Part shown: piece by piece, positions 1 through 11,159 of the stretch | Position numbering within the stretch: the stretch's first letter is position 1 | Layout: the number at the start of each line of letters is the position of its first letter | Assembly (NCBI GenBank): GCA_020796225.1 | Contig: CM036768.1 | Location: 40,870,789 to 40,934,788, forward strand | Direction: 5' to 3' | Source of the DNA: Arion vulgaris | Taxonomy: Eukaryota; Mollusca; Gastropoda; Stylommatophora; Arionidae | Length of the DNA stretch: 64,000 nucleotides | Position numbers and translations under genes: made by a program | Notes under the pieces: generated by a model | Told to the model about the DNA's origin: nothing | The model's database searches: none | Seen by the model: only the letters and a program-made list of their open reading frames with translations

Positions 1-47
1 TCTAAAGAAATATAAACACTAAAATAAACACAGAAACACTAAAATAC

Positions 48-113
48 CTGCTGTTTTTCCTCATCTTTCATTGTTGGTGATGGTAGGTAGGGTTCAATTT
101 TCCAATGCTCTCC
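48..113 (-). CDS. Exon 22 (residues 875-896) of WDR49-like gene
   Basis: 22 codons, phase 0 at both ends. The acceptor is TTTTTAG before GGAGAG and the donor is CAG followed by GTATTT. It encodes GEHWKIEPY followed by a proline- and charge-rich stretch ending DEEKQQ. It directly continues the preceding exon's IGVFGQ, a join expected after the last WD40 blade in this family. The gene continues beyond the left edge of the window. Confidence 0.8.
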
Positions 114-291
114 CTAAAAACCAAAGGAATGAACATATCAATATATCTTCAATTATAATATATATCAAACAGTACTGTAACAACAAACATACACAAAAAA
201 CATACTTTCCTGCATAACACGTAACTATTCTTGCGATAATAACACTCATTATTCATTAGCGATCAAAACACTCATTAGATCCAATTATCGC

Positions 292-552
292 CCATGTAGT
301 GCCGGGCCGCAAGGAAGCAAAAATAGTACCACTGCGACCTACAAGGCATGTCATAAGAGGTCACAGCTGTAGGACCTAGGGAAGCTACACTAGTAAATAA
401 AAAGCATCGCAGAAATCCAATGTGCTGGCCTACTTGTAGGCGCGTAACTGGCACAACCTACAATCACTCTTAGGCTCAGATCTCATACAAAACACAGAGT
501 GGTTAACTAGTGGTCAATATGGGGTGTTTAAGAAGAAGAAGAAGAAGAAAGA
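292..552 (+). mobile_element. SINE-like repeat with (GAA)n tail (family S1)
   Basis: Contains CATAAGAGG and a CTAGTAAATAAA block and ends in GAAGAAGAAGAAGAAAG. The same blocks recur at 23600-23882, and the CATAAGAGG block and tail recur at 40022-40277, so it is a dispersed repeat. SINE status is inferred from its length and tail; no clear pol III boxes were found. Confidence 0.45.
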
Positions 553-1000
553 GATGCAATTATTTACTTCATACAACAGTTTATTTTTCATTTGATATCA
601 ATAAAATTGAAACATGGACAATAAACAAGCAGTTCGAAGACAGAATTGAAGCATTTGAGATATGTATATATAGAAGAATAGGCAGAGTTTCATGGACAGA
701 AAAACAGACAAATAAACAAGTTTTAGAAAAACTAGACATGAAGAAACAATTATTAAGAGAAATAAAATTCAGACAAGTAAAGTATTTTGGACACATAAAA
801 GACATGACACCATGATAAAATCTTTACTAGAGGGGAAAGTTGAGGTGGGAAGAGCAAGAGGAAGACCGAGAGATAAGTGGGAGAAACTTTAAGAAATGGC
901 AGTGTGCAACAACAAGGCAAAAGACAGAGGATGCTGGAGATTCATTGCAGCCAACCTTCGATGTGGAGACGCACCTGATGATGATGATCAATAAAATTAG
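553..1000 (+). mobile_element. LINE 3' end (reverse transcriptase C-terminus remnant)
   Basis: Reads in broken frames through LLREIKFRQVKYFGHI, then GRARGRPRDKW and a CWRFIAANLRCGDAPDDD end. This is the usual C-terminal order of non-LTR retrotransposon ORF2 (FGH.. then GRPR..W). It is decayed by an in-frame TGA at 813 and other stops. Confidence 0.6.
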
Positions 1001-1244
1001 CCAGCTCATCACCCCTTAATGTTCATAAGATTCTAATTTTGTACTTCACTATCAAGTAGTATTACATAATGTAGCATGATTTTTATTCCTGAAGAATTTA
1101 CTGTACATATATATCAGTCATTCTCAGTACATTACAACTCATTTTTATTAAATTTATCACATTATAACACAAGCAACAGTTTATTAATTAGTTACAATTA
1201 TTCACATGCATGCAAGAGCATGAAATCTTGTGGATAAAATTAAG

Positions 1245-1518
1245 TAAAAGTAAAGGAACCCTTTCATACCTCGTGGTATATAGGTCAATACAGTGTTAGG
1301 CCTGTATTTTCATTGACCGTCGGCACACGATGGGTGATGTGGTCAGCATCACAACCGCCGCCTTTACTTTCCCAGAGCATGTCTGGTACCCAGTTGAGGC
1401 TGGAGTCGACCTGAAGCCGCCTGCGGTGGGAAAAATTCCACGCGCATTGCTGGAGCTGAACCCAGACCACCAGCCTTGCGGAGCGAGTTCACTAACAACT
1501 ACGCTACAGCGGCTCTCT
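1245..1518 (-). mobile_element. tRNA-derived SINE (family S2)
   Basis: The minus strand starts GAGCCGCTGTAGCGTAGTTG (A-box-like) and then shows GGGTTCAGCTCC (B-box-like). The body contains the CTGACCACATCACCCATCGT-type block also found at 41051-41318 and 43195-43443. The tail lies at the low-coordinate end. The internal pol III promoter is seen in sequence; activity is unknown. Confidence 0.65.
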
Positions 1519-1609
1519 GACAAAATTAAGTGTAAACAAAAATTGTTTCTGAAAATGAACGTCTTGGAGTTATATTGTAATATTTTCTTGGTTACACACT
1601 GCTTCACTT

Positions 1610-1770
1610 TCAGTTTCATGTCCATAGATGCTCCGATCTCCTTTGCAATATCTCCAACAGCATCCAGCAACTAACTGTACCAGTTTGATTTTGATTGATG
1701 AGCCCAATCATAAAACTGTTGTTCTGTTCTTTACTGGCCCCTTCAATCCAAGGTCATGCAATCTAGCAGT
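1610..1770 (-). mobile_element. LINE 3' non-coding fragment, inverted match to 3110-3320
   Basis: Shares CTCCAACAGCATCCAGC and the following TGTACCAGTT-like block with the reverse complement of 3110-3320 and with 32860-32965. At 32-33 kb the block lies just downstream of a LINE RNase H domain on the minus strand, so it is read as a LINE 3' end. Confidence 0.5.
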
Positions 1771-1856
1771 TGACATGGATTGGTTTAGATAAAATCATCT
1801 TTGCGGCCACACTTTATGAGGGAGTTAAAATGTCTGCTCTACTATTAGCTACTCCC

Positions 1857-2035
1857 ACCCACATATGGTGGCAGAGTCAACCAGCCTGTCTGCTCTCTCA
1901 TTGCTGTCACCACCTTCCACATATGGTGACAGAGCCACCAACCTGTCTGCTCTCTCATTGCTATCAACACCTCCCACATATGGTGGCAGAGCCAACCATC
2001 CTGTCTGCTCTCTCATTGCTATCAACACCTATGTG
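1857..2035. repeat. Minisatellite, about 58 bp x 3
   Basis: Monomers share CACATATGGTG(G/A)CAGAGCCA and TGTCTGCTCTCTCATTGCT. The array produces a spurious 131-codon plus-strand ORF. It lies in the exon 21-22 intron. Confidence 0.8.
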
Positions 2036-2282
2036 CCTTGAAACAAAGATGAATGTAATTCTACGAATTGTTGATGCTTGTAGTGATTCAGTCCATTACC
2101 TGTGCAATGAACCAGCCTCCAACTTTCGGATCATATTTAATGCAAGCATGAGTGTCATTGTGTGACTCCAGTCAGAGTAGTGCCCGATTTTACTCTTAAC
2201 CTAAAAATGTAACATACTGGAAAGTACACTGTAATTGGACTTCAATCCCAGTACTTTTGGTGTTTCAGTCAGTGCATTAAAC

Positions 2283-2638
2283 ACAATTTCACTCAGGGGC
2301 TAGCACCACAATTTCCCTCAGGGCTGGCACCACAATTTCCCTCAGGGGCTGGCACCACAATTTCCTCCGGAGGCTAGCACACAATTTCACTCCGGAGCTG
2401 GCACACAATTTCACTCAGGGGGCTGGCACCACAATTTCACTCCGGAGGCTGGCACCACAATTTCACTCCGTGGGTTGGCACCACAATTTCACTCCGGAGG
2501 CTGGCACCACAATTTCACTCAGGAGGCTGGCACCACAATTTCACTCCAGAGGCTGGCACCACAATTTCACTCAGGAGGCTGGCACCACAATTTCACTCAG
2601 GAGGCTGGCACCACAATTTCACTCAGGAGGCTGGCACA
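2283..2638. repeat. Minisatellite, about 26 bp x 13-14
   Basis: Monomer GGCTGGCACCACAATTTCAC plus TCAGGA or TCCGGA. The left side is more diverged and the right side nearly identical, as expected of an array homogenised from one end. Confidence 0.85.
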
Positions 2639-2746
2639 CGTAAGCAGAATTCTCAGTTTGCTGATCTTATGTGTGAATATGCTTTCTTATATAATGTATC
2701 CATAAAACGTATTACTGACTGAAATTTATCAAATTAGATGAAGTAC

Positions 2747-2897
2747 CTGCCCAAATACACCAATTTTATTTCCACTGATGTCCCATATTGCTACACTGCA
2801 ATCAGAAGAAGCTGAAATTATAAGTAGCCGCTCATTTCTCTCGCAGATCTCCCGGAGTTAATTTGATCTTGATGAGGTTGAAAATGTGACTTGATTG
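2747..2897 (-). CDS. Exon 21 (residues 825-874), WD40 blade, one-base deletion
   Basis: Acceptor: T-rich tract then TTCAG before CAATC. Donor: CAG followed by GTACTT. It begins with two bases completing the exon 20 codon and reads SHFQPHQDQINS. One base is then missing near the GGG at 2851-2853, after which it continues EICERNERLLIISASSD and CSVAIWDISGNKIGVFGQ. Uncorrected, the frame reaches TAA. Adding one base gives 50 codons and restores the phase needed by both neighbouring exons. The blade has a typical S-x-D..VAIWD end. Confidence 0.8.
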
Positions 2898-3109
2898 CTG
2901 AATGAACACAAAAAAAAAGATCATTCTCTGACAATCAATAACACATTCTACTTTTATTCTTATACTTCATCATTATCTATCATTTTCTCGTTTCATTAGA
3001 GGATCATGGGGTAGCACATGCAGGATATCTGTACAGAAGAATTCATGTTGGAGGGGGGCAAGGGGTCAGCCAATTGGTAGATCTGAGATTCTGAATGCCT
3101 TCATAGAGT

Positions 3110-3320
3110 GTAGCCGCAAAGAGGACTTCATCTAATAAAGTAATCCCCATCAACAGCAAGATTGCATCAACTTGGATTGAAGATGGGAGTAGCCAGAAAA
3201 GAACAGCACAACAGGTATATGAGTAGGTTCATCAATCAACATCGAACTGGTACGGTTAGTCACTGGACACTGTTGGAGATATTGCATATGAGATTGGAGC
3301 ACCTATGTCAGGAGTGCAAT
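3110..3320 (+). mobile_element. LINE 3' non-coding fragment
   Basis: Reverse-complement match to 1610-1770, including GATTGCATCAACTTGGATTGA and CTGTTGGAGATATTGCAT. No coding capacity is visible. The flanking 2900-3110 and 3320-4050 hold nothing I recognise. Confidence 0.45.
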
Positions 3321-4052
3321 AAAGATATTCCAAACTGATACTGATAGTGTAGAAGATACTGTCTTCTTCATTCACAATGAAAATGGAATTTATTATGTTG
3401 TGTCACAGTTTACGGTGAGGTTGCGATAACTGTGTCTTTCTGCCTGATACAGCTATTTTCAAAGCAGCATTTTTTGGGACTGGTTTTGTCTTTCCTATTC
3501 AATATTTACTCTCTGATACTGGGGTCACCACATGAAGGGAGAGTAGGGTTTTAGACAACTCTAGTTTGCTGACTTCTGTCCTCTCATTCACTACATTTTC
3601 AGCCCTAATGGTAAGAGGGGGGAGATTCAATAACCCTAGGTACAAGGTATACAACAGCATAATATTAGCTGATATGTATCAAAAAGTACAATATTAGTGC
3701 ATACCAATCAGAATCCTATGAAAGTGCTCAAGAATAAGACAAAAAATATAAATTGGTCAAGAATAGCATAGGCTTTCACATAAATTTTTAAAGGCGGCAA
3801 AATGAATAAAATAAATGTTGGTTGTTGACTGAGAAAATGAAGAAGACCAGATTTGCATAAAACTCTTATTACAAAACCATTTTCCAGGGGATGGCATTTA
3901 TCCCACCTACCTCATCCCCATCCTTGCCTTAACGTATGGACAACCATGAAGAGTGGCAGTTGCAGATATAAATCACAAAAGAAATAATTATAAAGTCAAC
4001 AAAACATTATGATGTGAATGGACATTCATCTTTCCTCTTATTTCATTTCTCT

Positions 4053-4105
4053 AATCCAGTGATTAAAATTGGTCGTAAAGAACGAACGCAAAGAAGAAGA
4101 AGATT
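4053..4105 (+). mobile_element. 5'-truncated S1 SINE tail
   Basis: GTGATTAAAATTGGTCGTAA followed by GAACGAACGCAAAGAAGAAGAAG, identical to the 3' end of the S1-like copy at 40022-40277. Confidence 0.65.
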
Positions 4106-4107
4106 TC

Positions 4108-5060
4108 TCTAATCCTAATTTACCTCACAGTGTTAGGATAGGAAGAGATTTCTAGAATTAGCTTTTGTGTACACCTCTCAAATAGTGTTTTTCCCTGCCT
4201 CTGTAATTTTGGAGGTCCACCATTTGCATGGACGGCCTTTTGCTGTGTATCCACTGTATTGGAGCAGCATTTCTCTTTGTGCGCACTGTCTGTTGGTAAT
4301 CTGCTTATGTGGTCAAACCATTTAATTTGTTGTTTCTTGATGAATTCAGTACTGATGTTGTACTTACTTTCGTCCTTATTTCTTCATGTTTAAACCAGTG
4401 TCGTCTTGATACTCACATCATTCTGCATAGACACTTTATCTCTGTCATGACTAGTTTTCTTCTATCGTTTGATGTTAGCGTCGGTTCGGCACTGATAGCA
4501 TAATGTAGGGAGAAAGATTATGTTGAACAATGCTCTTTTTGTGTTCATGGTGACATGTTTGCATTTTAAAATTGGCATCATTTGCCCTAGTATTTGATTT
4601 GCTTTGTTGCATCTATGTTGAATTTCATTAGTTATTCTTTCATTTGCTGAAAAAAAACTCCTAGGTATGTAAAGTCTTGTCATTAACTTTATAGATTGAT
4701 AATAAGTTCCACAACTTGTTCCTATCTATGCTGTCAAACCATTTTTCCTGATAGATGATGCAAGGTGTAGTTTATGTGTTTATTGGATCCGACAGTACTT
4801 TCCACTAACTGCCTGAGGGTGACAGTATTGACATCAATCTTCTTTTTCTTCATATATCGTCACATTGTTACCGGGTTGTTACCCAGTGTCATGTTTTTCT
4901 GTTTTTGTCTTCCGCTGCTCTATTGGCTTAGGTGATATATTATTTTTCTTTTTGACAGGATTCTGCTGGGTCATCTAACTATCTTTTTCATGATCTTGTC
5001 CTCTTTCCTGATGTTCTGTTGTAGAAGACTCTGTATACAGTGGAGTTTGGTTGCATTCTT
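4108..5060 (-). mobile_element. LINE fragment (RT C-terminal region), minus strand
   Basis: The minus frame includes SANERITNEIQHRCNKANQI and MNTKRALFNIIFLPTLCY, a pattern seen in the thumb and C-terminal part of non-LTR ORF2 and repeated in the plus-strand LINE at 59040-59900. It is broken by stops throughout. Confidence 0.6.
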
Positions 5061-5191
5061 ATTAATTTACATTAACACTTCTGCAAAAATGAAGACCAAG
5101 AGCTAGAGTTGAAACATAAATAAATTCATAATTGCTAAAACATAAATATTGTTTTCTTTCTACAAGAAATACAAATATGCCATATTCTTAC

Positions 5192-5326
5192 ATGGAGGAT
5201 CAGTGATAGATTGATCCAGGAAGCTGATGGCATACTCCTGGATATCCCACACTTTTACAAAGCCTTCAACATCAGCCGTCACAATAAAGTGGTTGTTTCG
5301 GTCAGTAGCCATAATTATGCTTCCAA
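5192..5326 (-). CDS. Exon 20 (residues 780-823), WD40 blade
   Basis: Acceptor TTTACATAG before TTGGAAG; donor CCAT followed by GTAAGAA. It starts with two bases (with exon 19's G this gives Val) and ends with one base (T, giving Ser with exon 21). It encodes GSIIMATDRNN, HFIVTADVEG and FVKVWDIQEY, a clean WD40 blade whose first strand comes from exon 19 (EFVAHEN). Confidence 0.9.
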
Positions 5327-5689
5327 CTATGTAAATTATAAAATGAACTTAATTTTGAGATAAACATAATAAAGCTGTTATTATTCAATAGAATACTTAA
5401 AAACACCTACATATTTCTGTCACATGATTTTTATGTATGCATTTATGTACCAGTAAGAAACTTGCCTAAACATTTTTCTATGCAGGTTAATCAATTCATC
5501 CTTGACCAGAGACCTATGAAACAATAAAAAGCCATCAGTCCTGGCAGCATTATGTTGTGCAACAACAAACTCTCTCCAACCTGAATGGTTTGCAGTCATC
5601 CTTTGTGAGATATCCCATGAATGTTTCACAGTTCTCATTTCAGTTTTAACAAGTTATCTATGGTTTACCTTCTTCATAGCCATCTCGTT

Positions 5690-6335
5690 GGTGTTTATAG
5701 CACGGCAGTTCGTTGGTGTTTATAGCAGGCAGTTCCGTTGGTGTTTATATCGGCAGTTCTCGTTGGTGTTTATAGCTGCGGCAGTTCGTTGGTGTTTATA
5801 TGCGGCAGTTCTCGTTGGTGTTTATATGCGGCAGTTCTGTTGGTGTTTATAGACGGCAGTTCTCGTTGGTGTTTATATGCGGCGTTCTCGTTGGTGTTTA
5901 TATGACGGCAGTTCTCGTTGGTGTTTATATGCGGCAGTTCTCGTTGGTGTTTATAGCGGCAGTTCGTTGGTGTTTATAGCGGCGTTCGTTGGTTTATATG
6001 TTTCGGCAGTTCTCTTGGTGTTTATAGCACGGCAGTTTCGTTGGTGTTTATAGCGGCAGTCTCGTTGGTGTTTATAGCACGGCAGTTCTCGTTGGTGTTT
6101 ATAGCACGGCAGTTCTTGTTGGTGTTTATAGCACGGCAGTTCTCGTTGGTGTTTATAGCACGGCAGTTCTCGTTGGTGTTTATAGCGCAGTTCGTTGGTG
6201 TTATGCACGCGTTCTCGTTGGTGTTTATACGGCAGTTCGTTGGTGTTTATACGGCAGTTTCGTTGGTGTTTATACGGCGTTCGTTGTGTTTATAGCAGGC
6301 AGTTCTCGTTGGTGTTTATAGCACGGCAGTTCTGG
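5690..6335. repeat. Minisatellite, about 27 bp x 24, with many small length changes
   Basis: Monomer TCGTTGGTGTTTATAGCACG plus GCAGTTC. Copies near 6060-6180 are regular; elsewhere one to three bases drop out in almost every copy (for example GGCGTTCG for GGCAGTTCTCG). The short ORFs across it are artefacts of the 27-bp period. Confidence 0.9.
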
Positions 6336-6999
6336 CCAAGTATATGACCGATCTAGTTTTAGCATCTGTTTGTTACTGTGGCCTGCCTGTCATCTTGGTA
6401 GCTTTAAAAAACTAGTTCTTGGTTGGTGATTCTATTCAACCATAAAATTCAGTAAATGCAGATTGTGTAAAAAAGAGGAAAATATTGACACATCATTACA
6501 TGACTTTTTCAATTTAGTCCCATTAACAAATGTCTATAGTACATAGTTCTGATATATTCTTAGTCTGGTGCCTGTGTCATATTGAGGGAATGTCCAGAAG
6601 AGATATATGAGATACAAAATCTTAGGTCTGGTATGGTATTTTGAAAAACAACAATGGTGAATCTTGTTTATCTATTAATTTTGTTCATTTAATGACAAAT
6701 CTGTAATTTCCTAAACCTGTAACACATCTGTATACATTGACAAGAATACTGCATTTGATAACACATTTCTGATATTGAATTAAAATATGAGCTGAAATAT
6801 TCAGTGAAGATGATGATCAATAAATAATATTCTATTATTAGATTTGCACACATACTTAACTAAAAAAGACAAAATTCACACACCAAATACATTGTTTAGT
6901 ATTGGAATACATTAAATGTAAGATTATTTATGATTTATAATTTGAACAGTTACTTTACTGCTGTCCTAACACTACGTTCTAATAAATGTCTCTGAAATG

Positions 7000-7210
7000 C
7001 TGATAGACAATCTGTGCTGGATATTTGCAAGATAGCACAATGTGGCTTGTAACAAGCAAAGAAGAACCGAATAAACCTGAGAATCATCATTTAGTCACAT
7101 GAAGAAACAGCATTGACAAAGAAGAACAAAACTACGACATGTCAGCCTGAATCATGTATGCCCACCTGTAGTGATTCTGTTCAAGATTGGACTCTACAGT
7201 CACCTAACGC
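7000..7210 (-). mobile_element. LINE 3' fragment (same family as 13085-13445)
   Basis: Shares GATGTC..ACAATGTGGC, a CATGTATGC..CACCTG block and TACAGTCACCT with copies at 13085, 55130 and 61868. Stretch 6340-7000 holds no recognised feature. Confidence 0.5.
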
Positions 7211-7355
7211 ACACACACAGAGAGTGCTACAGTACAATCTGAGATTATTTCATATAACTTTGATAGTACGCTGTTAATACGTTCTAATAATTGATATGAC
7301 CTGCAATTTAGCAATTTATGCGAGGGTAAGGATAACAAGTTATTAATACTCTCAC

Positions 7356-7520
7356 CATTCTCATGTGCCACAAACTCAGCAACAAGGGTGCAATGTGATG
7401 CATTCCAGAATCTCACCCATCCATTACCCCCACAGGAAACCAGGTTTGCACCATCATTTGTACCACTGCTTTTGCGATTTTCCAAAAGATTACCCGTACT
7501 ACTGCCCATTCAATTTCATT
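7356..7520 (-). CDS. Exon 19 (residues 724-778), WD40 blade, one-base deletion
   Basis: Acceptor TTGTTGTTGTCATAG before AATGAA; donor GAGAATG followed by GTGAGAG. It reads NEIEWAVVRVIF, then shifts frame at the A4 run 7484-7487 (T4 on the coding strand). One extra T gives LENRKSSGTNDGANLVSCGG and NGWVRFWNASHCTLVAEFVA. With that base it is 55 codons plus one and matches the phases of exons 18 and 20; without it the frame is broken. VRVIFLE followed by NLVSCGGNG..RFW is a conserved signature in this family. Confidence 0.85.
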
Positions 7521-7839
7521 CTATGACAACAACAAAATTAATGCAGACAAAAATATATACATACTATCATATAAATATAAATTTAAGTGCAGATGAGAAA
7601 TGATTCTGGAAAAATTTGGAACTATAGTTCAACATTACTGTAAAAAAATAATAAATAATAACTACCAAATAGTAAAATTAATGAAACATCCCCCATGTAA
7701 CATATTGCATTCATTCTATCCTGTTTTATTACGTAATATTCATTCCTTGCTGGCAGAAAAAAGTTACTTGTATGTTTCACTATATGTGAAGTAAAATAAT
7801 AAATTTAAAATTTAAAAATAAAATTGCTACAAATATCTT

Positions 7840-7965
7840 CACCATCTTCAGAATTCATCGGGAACCCTCGCTGGTGCTATGGAGTTTGTGCACTGCAGCT
7901 GAGATCTTCCTGTATAAGAAAGAGATCAGAGCACATATGGTTACACACCAAAGTGCAATCATGAT
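7840..7965 (+). repeat. Dispersed repeat S4 fragment
   Basis: CAAATATCTTCACCATCTTC followed by GAGATCTTCCTGT.TAAGAAAGAG; same element as 9895-10320 and the inverse of 63370-64000. It does not resemble a known coding family. Confidence 0.6.
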
Positions 7966-8154
7966 GGTCCATCAATCTATCTTACTATTTGTATTGCATA
8001 CACTTAAAGCATTTGTAGTCAATATAAAAGAAAACGTGCTGTTATATAGATAAATCTGAACTTGTAAATCAGTGTAGTTACTGTTCATTGAACTGTATGA
8101 ATAAAACTCCTGGTTTTTCTTTCTAGTTTTTTTTCTTGCATGTTCTCTCTTTGT

Positions 8155-8300
8155 CATTGAATGATATCATAATAGCACATAGTTCCATCTTCTTCAGTGT
8201 CTCTCTAGTCCTTCTAAGCATTGAATGATATCATAATAGCATAGTTCATCTTCTTCAGTGTCTCTCTAGTCCTTCTAAGCAGTGAATGATATCACAATAG
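8155..8300. repeat. 60-bp tandem duplication (about 2.3 copies)
   Basis: TGAATGATATCATAATAGCA..ATCTTCTTCAGTGTCTCTCT repeats twice with small indels; a third copy is cut short near 8300. Downstream, 8330-8580 looks like minus-strand LINE debris (GTAGAAGGCTTTATAGACAG recurs in degenerate form at 5018). Confidence 0.65.
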
Positions 8301-8646
8301 CTTACATACTACTTTGGTTGCATCTCAGTATCCTTGTCTTCTGTCATTGTCTTGCGCTTCTTAGATGACTTGAGTCATTCATTCTGCATCCTTTGACTTG
8401 ATTTTAATTCATCACTTATCCATCCTTTTCTTAGTCAGCTGTAGAAGGCTTTATAGACAGTGTGATCTGGCTGCATTCTTAATAGAAGGCCAAATAATTT
8501 CTTTCTCTATTTTGTGATGCATTTCAAGCAGGGTCAGGTTCTGATTTTCTCTCTAATGCTGGTATTGTTTCTTACATAGTTCAATAACTATGATAAAAAA
8601 TGCAAAAGAATTATCATCAAATGATTCAAATTTCATAAACACTGAC

Positions 8647-8796
8647 CTGATCCTCTACAGTTCTTTGGTTTGAATTGACTCTGAGCCTGGTTCCTGACTT
8701 GGTTTTGGCTGATTGATTTGTACCATGTCTTGAACTCCCTGAATATTTAGTCCTCAAATTATCCAGAGCAGATTTCTTTCTTGAAGATTGACTAGA
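8647..8796 (-). CDS. Exon 18 (residues 674-723), charged linker
   Basis: 50 codons, phase 0 at both ends. Acceptor CTTATGACTCTTTAG before TCTAGTC; donor GATCAG followed by GTCAGT. It encodes a Ser/Lys/Arg-rich linker (SSQSSRKKSALDNL, SGSSRHGTNQSAKTKSGTRL) ending RTVEDQ. No WD40 strand pattern. A low-complexity linker between the exon 17 and exon 19 blades is expected in the family's second propeller. Confidence 0.8.
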
Positions 8797-9024
8797 CTAA
8801 AGAGTCATAAGAATAAGACAAATTAGTTTCTGAAAATGTACATTCAAACACCTAAGATACACATATTATATACAATTATCTACGAAGAAATATATTGATT
8901 TCCTCTCACTATCAACACTTTTTTTTCACATTGACTGATTTTTGCAGTGTTTTTTTCTCTACACAATTGCTATCTCTAGAAATTTCTACTCCTGTCACTT
9001 TCTAAAATGAAAAGGTGTCAAAAG

Positions 9025-9268
9025 GCAGAAGACTGACTTAATTACACTGTGTTGTCCTATATGGCTCAATGACTGGCCACATAAATGGCATGCAACCTGT
9101 CAAAGAGTATTGCACAAAGCATGAATTCTGCAGTTTCAAAAACAATTCAAAAGGATATCTAGAAAAAATGCTGCTCTCATTAATCAAACAAAATGGATAG
9201 GATTCAAACCCAGAACCTTCAGAAATGCAAGAAAAATGTTTAACTGTTTGGTCACAGAGACCCTCCTA
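9025..9268 (-). mobile_element. tRNA-derived SINE (family S3)
   Basis: The minus-strand head GGTCTCTGTGACCAAACAGT is followed by a B box GGGTTTGAATCC. The body contains TTGCACAAAGCATGAA, as in copies at 46095, 58700 and (inverted) 28577 and 60085. Confidence 0.65.
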
Positions 9269-9289
9269 AGTGAGATATTACAGAAAGCA

Positions 9290-9551
9290 TTAACTTTTCC
9301 ACACATTTATTTCCTAAATTTTAAGCAGTTAATTCAAGATAAAAAAAAAAAAAAATTAGTCAACTACTTATCAATTTAATAAACATATATATTTATTATA
9401 TACTAAATTAAGTAAACTGACACTAACAATCAAGGTTAAAAGTACTATATAACAGGAAGTAAAACTGAAGACTTCTTATAGGAATGAAACCTTGGCGCAT
9501 GTGCTAAAGCGTCACGGACTTCCGATGGCAGTGTGCTTGCATGGTTATTAA
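9290..9551 (+). mobile_element. TTAA-flanked MITE, family C (degraded)
   Basis: Starts TTAACTTTTCCACAC and follows the 39581-39901 copy: AAGCAGTTAATTCAAG, an A run, ACTTATC, TATACTAAATT, AAGTAAAACTG, ACTTCTTATAG and GCG(C)A..GTGTGC. The right end is poorly conserved but closes on TTAA. Confidence 0.65.
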
Positions 9552-9894
9552 AATTAAAATAATGAATATTTGTAATTTGTCAACTTCAATTACTCTCTAA
9601 ACAAGCATGTCAAACTGAGTTTGAGCATATATTCTTCATAAGTATTTTCTTTTCATATTAATTATCAGATTCATCATCAAGTGCGTATCCTTTAGGAGTT
9701 GCTTTAAACGAATTACTTCTCATGTTCACCCATTGATGGTCATGTTCTGGTTCTTTAATATCTTTTAGTCTTTTGGACCTCTGGTCTGGGACCCGCTCTG
9801 TATTGTCTTTAGGCATCTGACGTTGATTATCAGTTATCTAATTCATTATAGAATATTTTTATTGATATTGATTAGTATGGTGTTTATTGGACTT

Positions 9895-10320
9895 GTGTGT
9901 GATTAGATGCACACCTCTCGTTCCAAAGGTACTCGGTTTGCTCCTCGTGGAGCATCAAGATATTTTTCCAGAGATCCCTGATCTCAGTGTAGGTGAGATC
10001 AAATTTCTAGTCCTATCAGAGATGGATGATAAAATATAGGTCTAATGTTCAATTACAGAAGCATGTAAAAGAACCCTTGGCAGTTCAAAATCGAGAAGAG
10101 CAGGTCAGAAAGCCGATGCCTGGGTAAAATTCATTAGAAGAGTTAAAAAATAAATTTCTACAAAATATCGTCACCATCTTCTAAATTACATCGGGGACGC
10201 TTGCTAGTGTCACTGAGTTTGTGCAATGCCACTGAGATCTTCCTGTGTAAGAAAGAGATCGGAGCACATATAGTAACTCATCGAAGAGAATTGATGATGG
10301 TTCTATCAATCAATCAATCA
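9895..10320 (+). repeat. Dispersed repeat S4, near full length
   Basis: Begins around ACACCTCTCGTTCCAAAGG and ends in (CAAT)n. The whole length matches the reverse complement of 63370-64000 except for an insertion there. It is the empty-site reference for that insertion. Class unknown; the 3' (CAAT)n tail suggests a retroelement. Confidence 0.65.
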
Positions 10321-10431
10321 AGTATATTATACCTCTAACCTGTGAGCTGGTGATAGTTTGATTTAGGAACAAGATATATTCAACTTCTAACGATATTTGA
10401 ATACAAACTGAATACAGTTAATATTATATTA

Positions 10432-10677
<246 letters not shown>

Positions 10678-10764
10678 TTAAATAGAACACATGGATATAT
10701 TATTGTCATTGTGTGTTCTGCATGTAAATGTTCACTCCCATATATACATTTATTGTATTTTGCT

Positions 10765-10830
10765 TGGTCGCTCTCAGCAGAAATAGTATGACACCTGCCG
10801 AGGGTATTACACAAAGCATGAACTCTGTAG
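10765..10830 (-). mobile_element. S3 SINE fragment
   Basis: CACCTGCCGAGGGTATTACA followed by CAAAGCATGAACTCTGTAGC, as in the 58.7-kb copy. Both ends are truncated. Confidence 0.5.
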
Positions 10831-11159
10831 CTAACTAACTGACTGGACTAACTAATTTTCAGGGCGGAATAAGCTAGTACAGGTATATAACACAAGTTAC
10901 AAAGGTACTCCAAACTAAAACAGCTGTGTTTGGGATATCAGTTGCAACTTGTTGTCTCGTTTTTGCAAGAACATTAAACTAATAGTATTATTCATATGAT
11001 AAAAACAAGTATTCTAAAATCAAACATACATATAAATATTATACACTCGTTAACTACTGTGCTAAAATAGTATCCTGAATTGAAATCATAGTATCTTGAA
11101 TTGAAAGCATTCATATAAGATCATAATGTATAACTTTAAACATCTAGTCATCTATACAA

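Noticed and set aside
5951..6295. ORFs of about 85 codons on both strands
   Set aside because: Products of the 27-bp minisatellite.
5690..6335. CRISPR array
   Set aside because: Repeats are directly adjacent with no unique spacers, in a eukaryotic intron.
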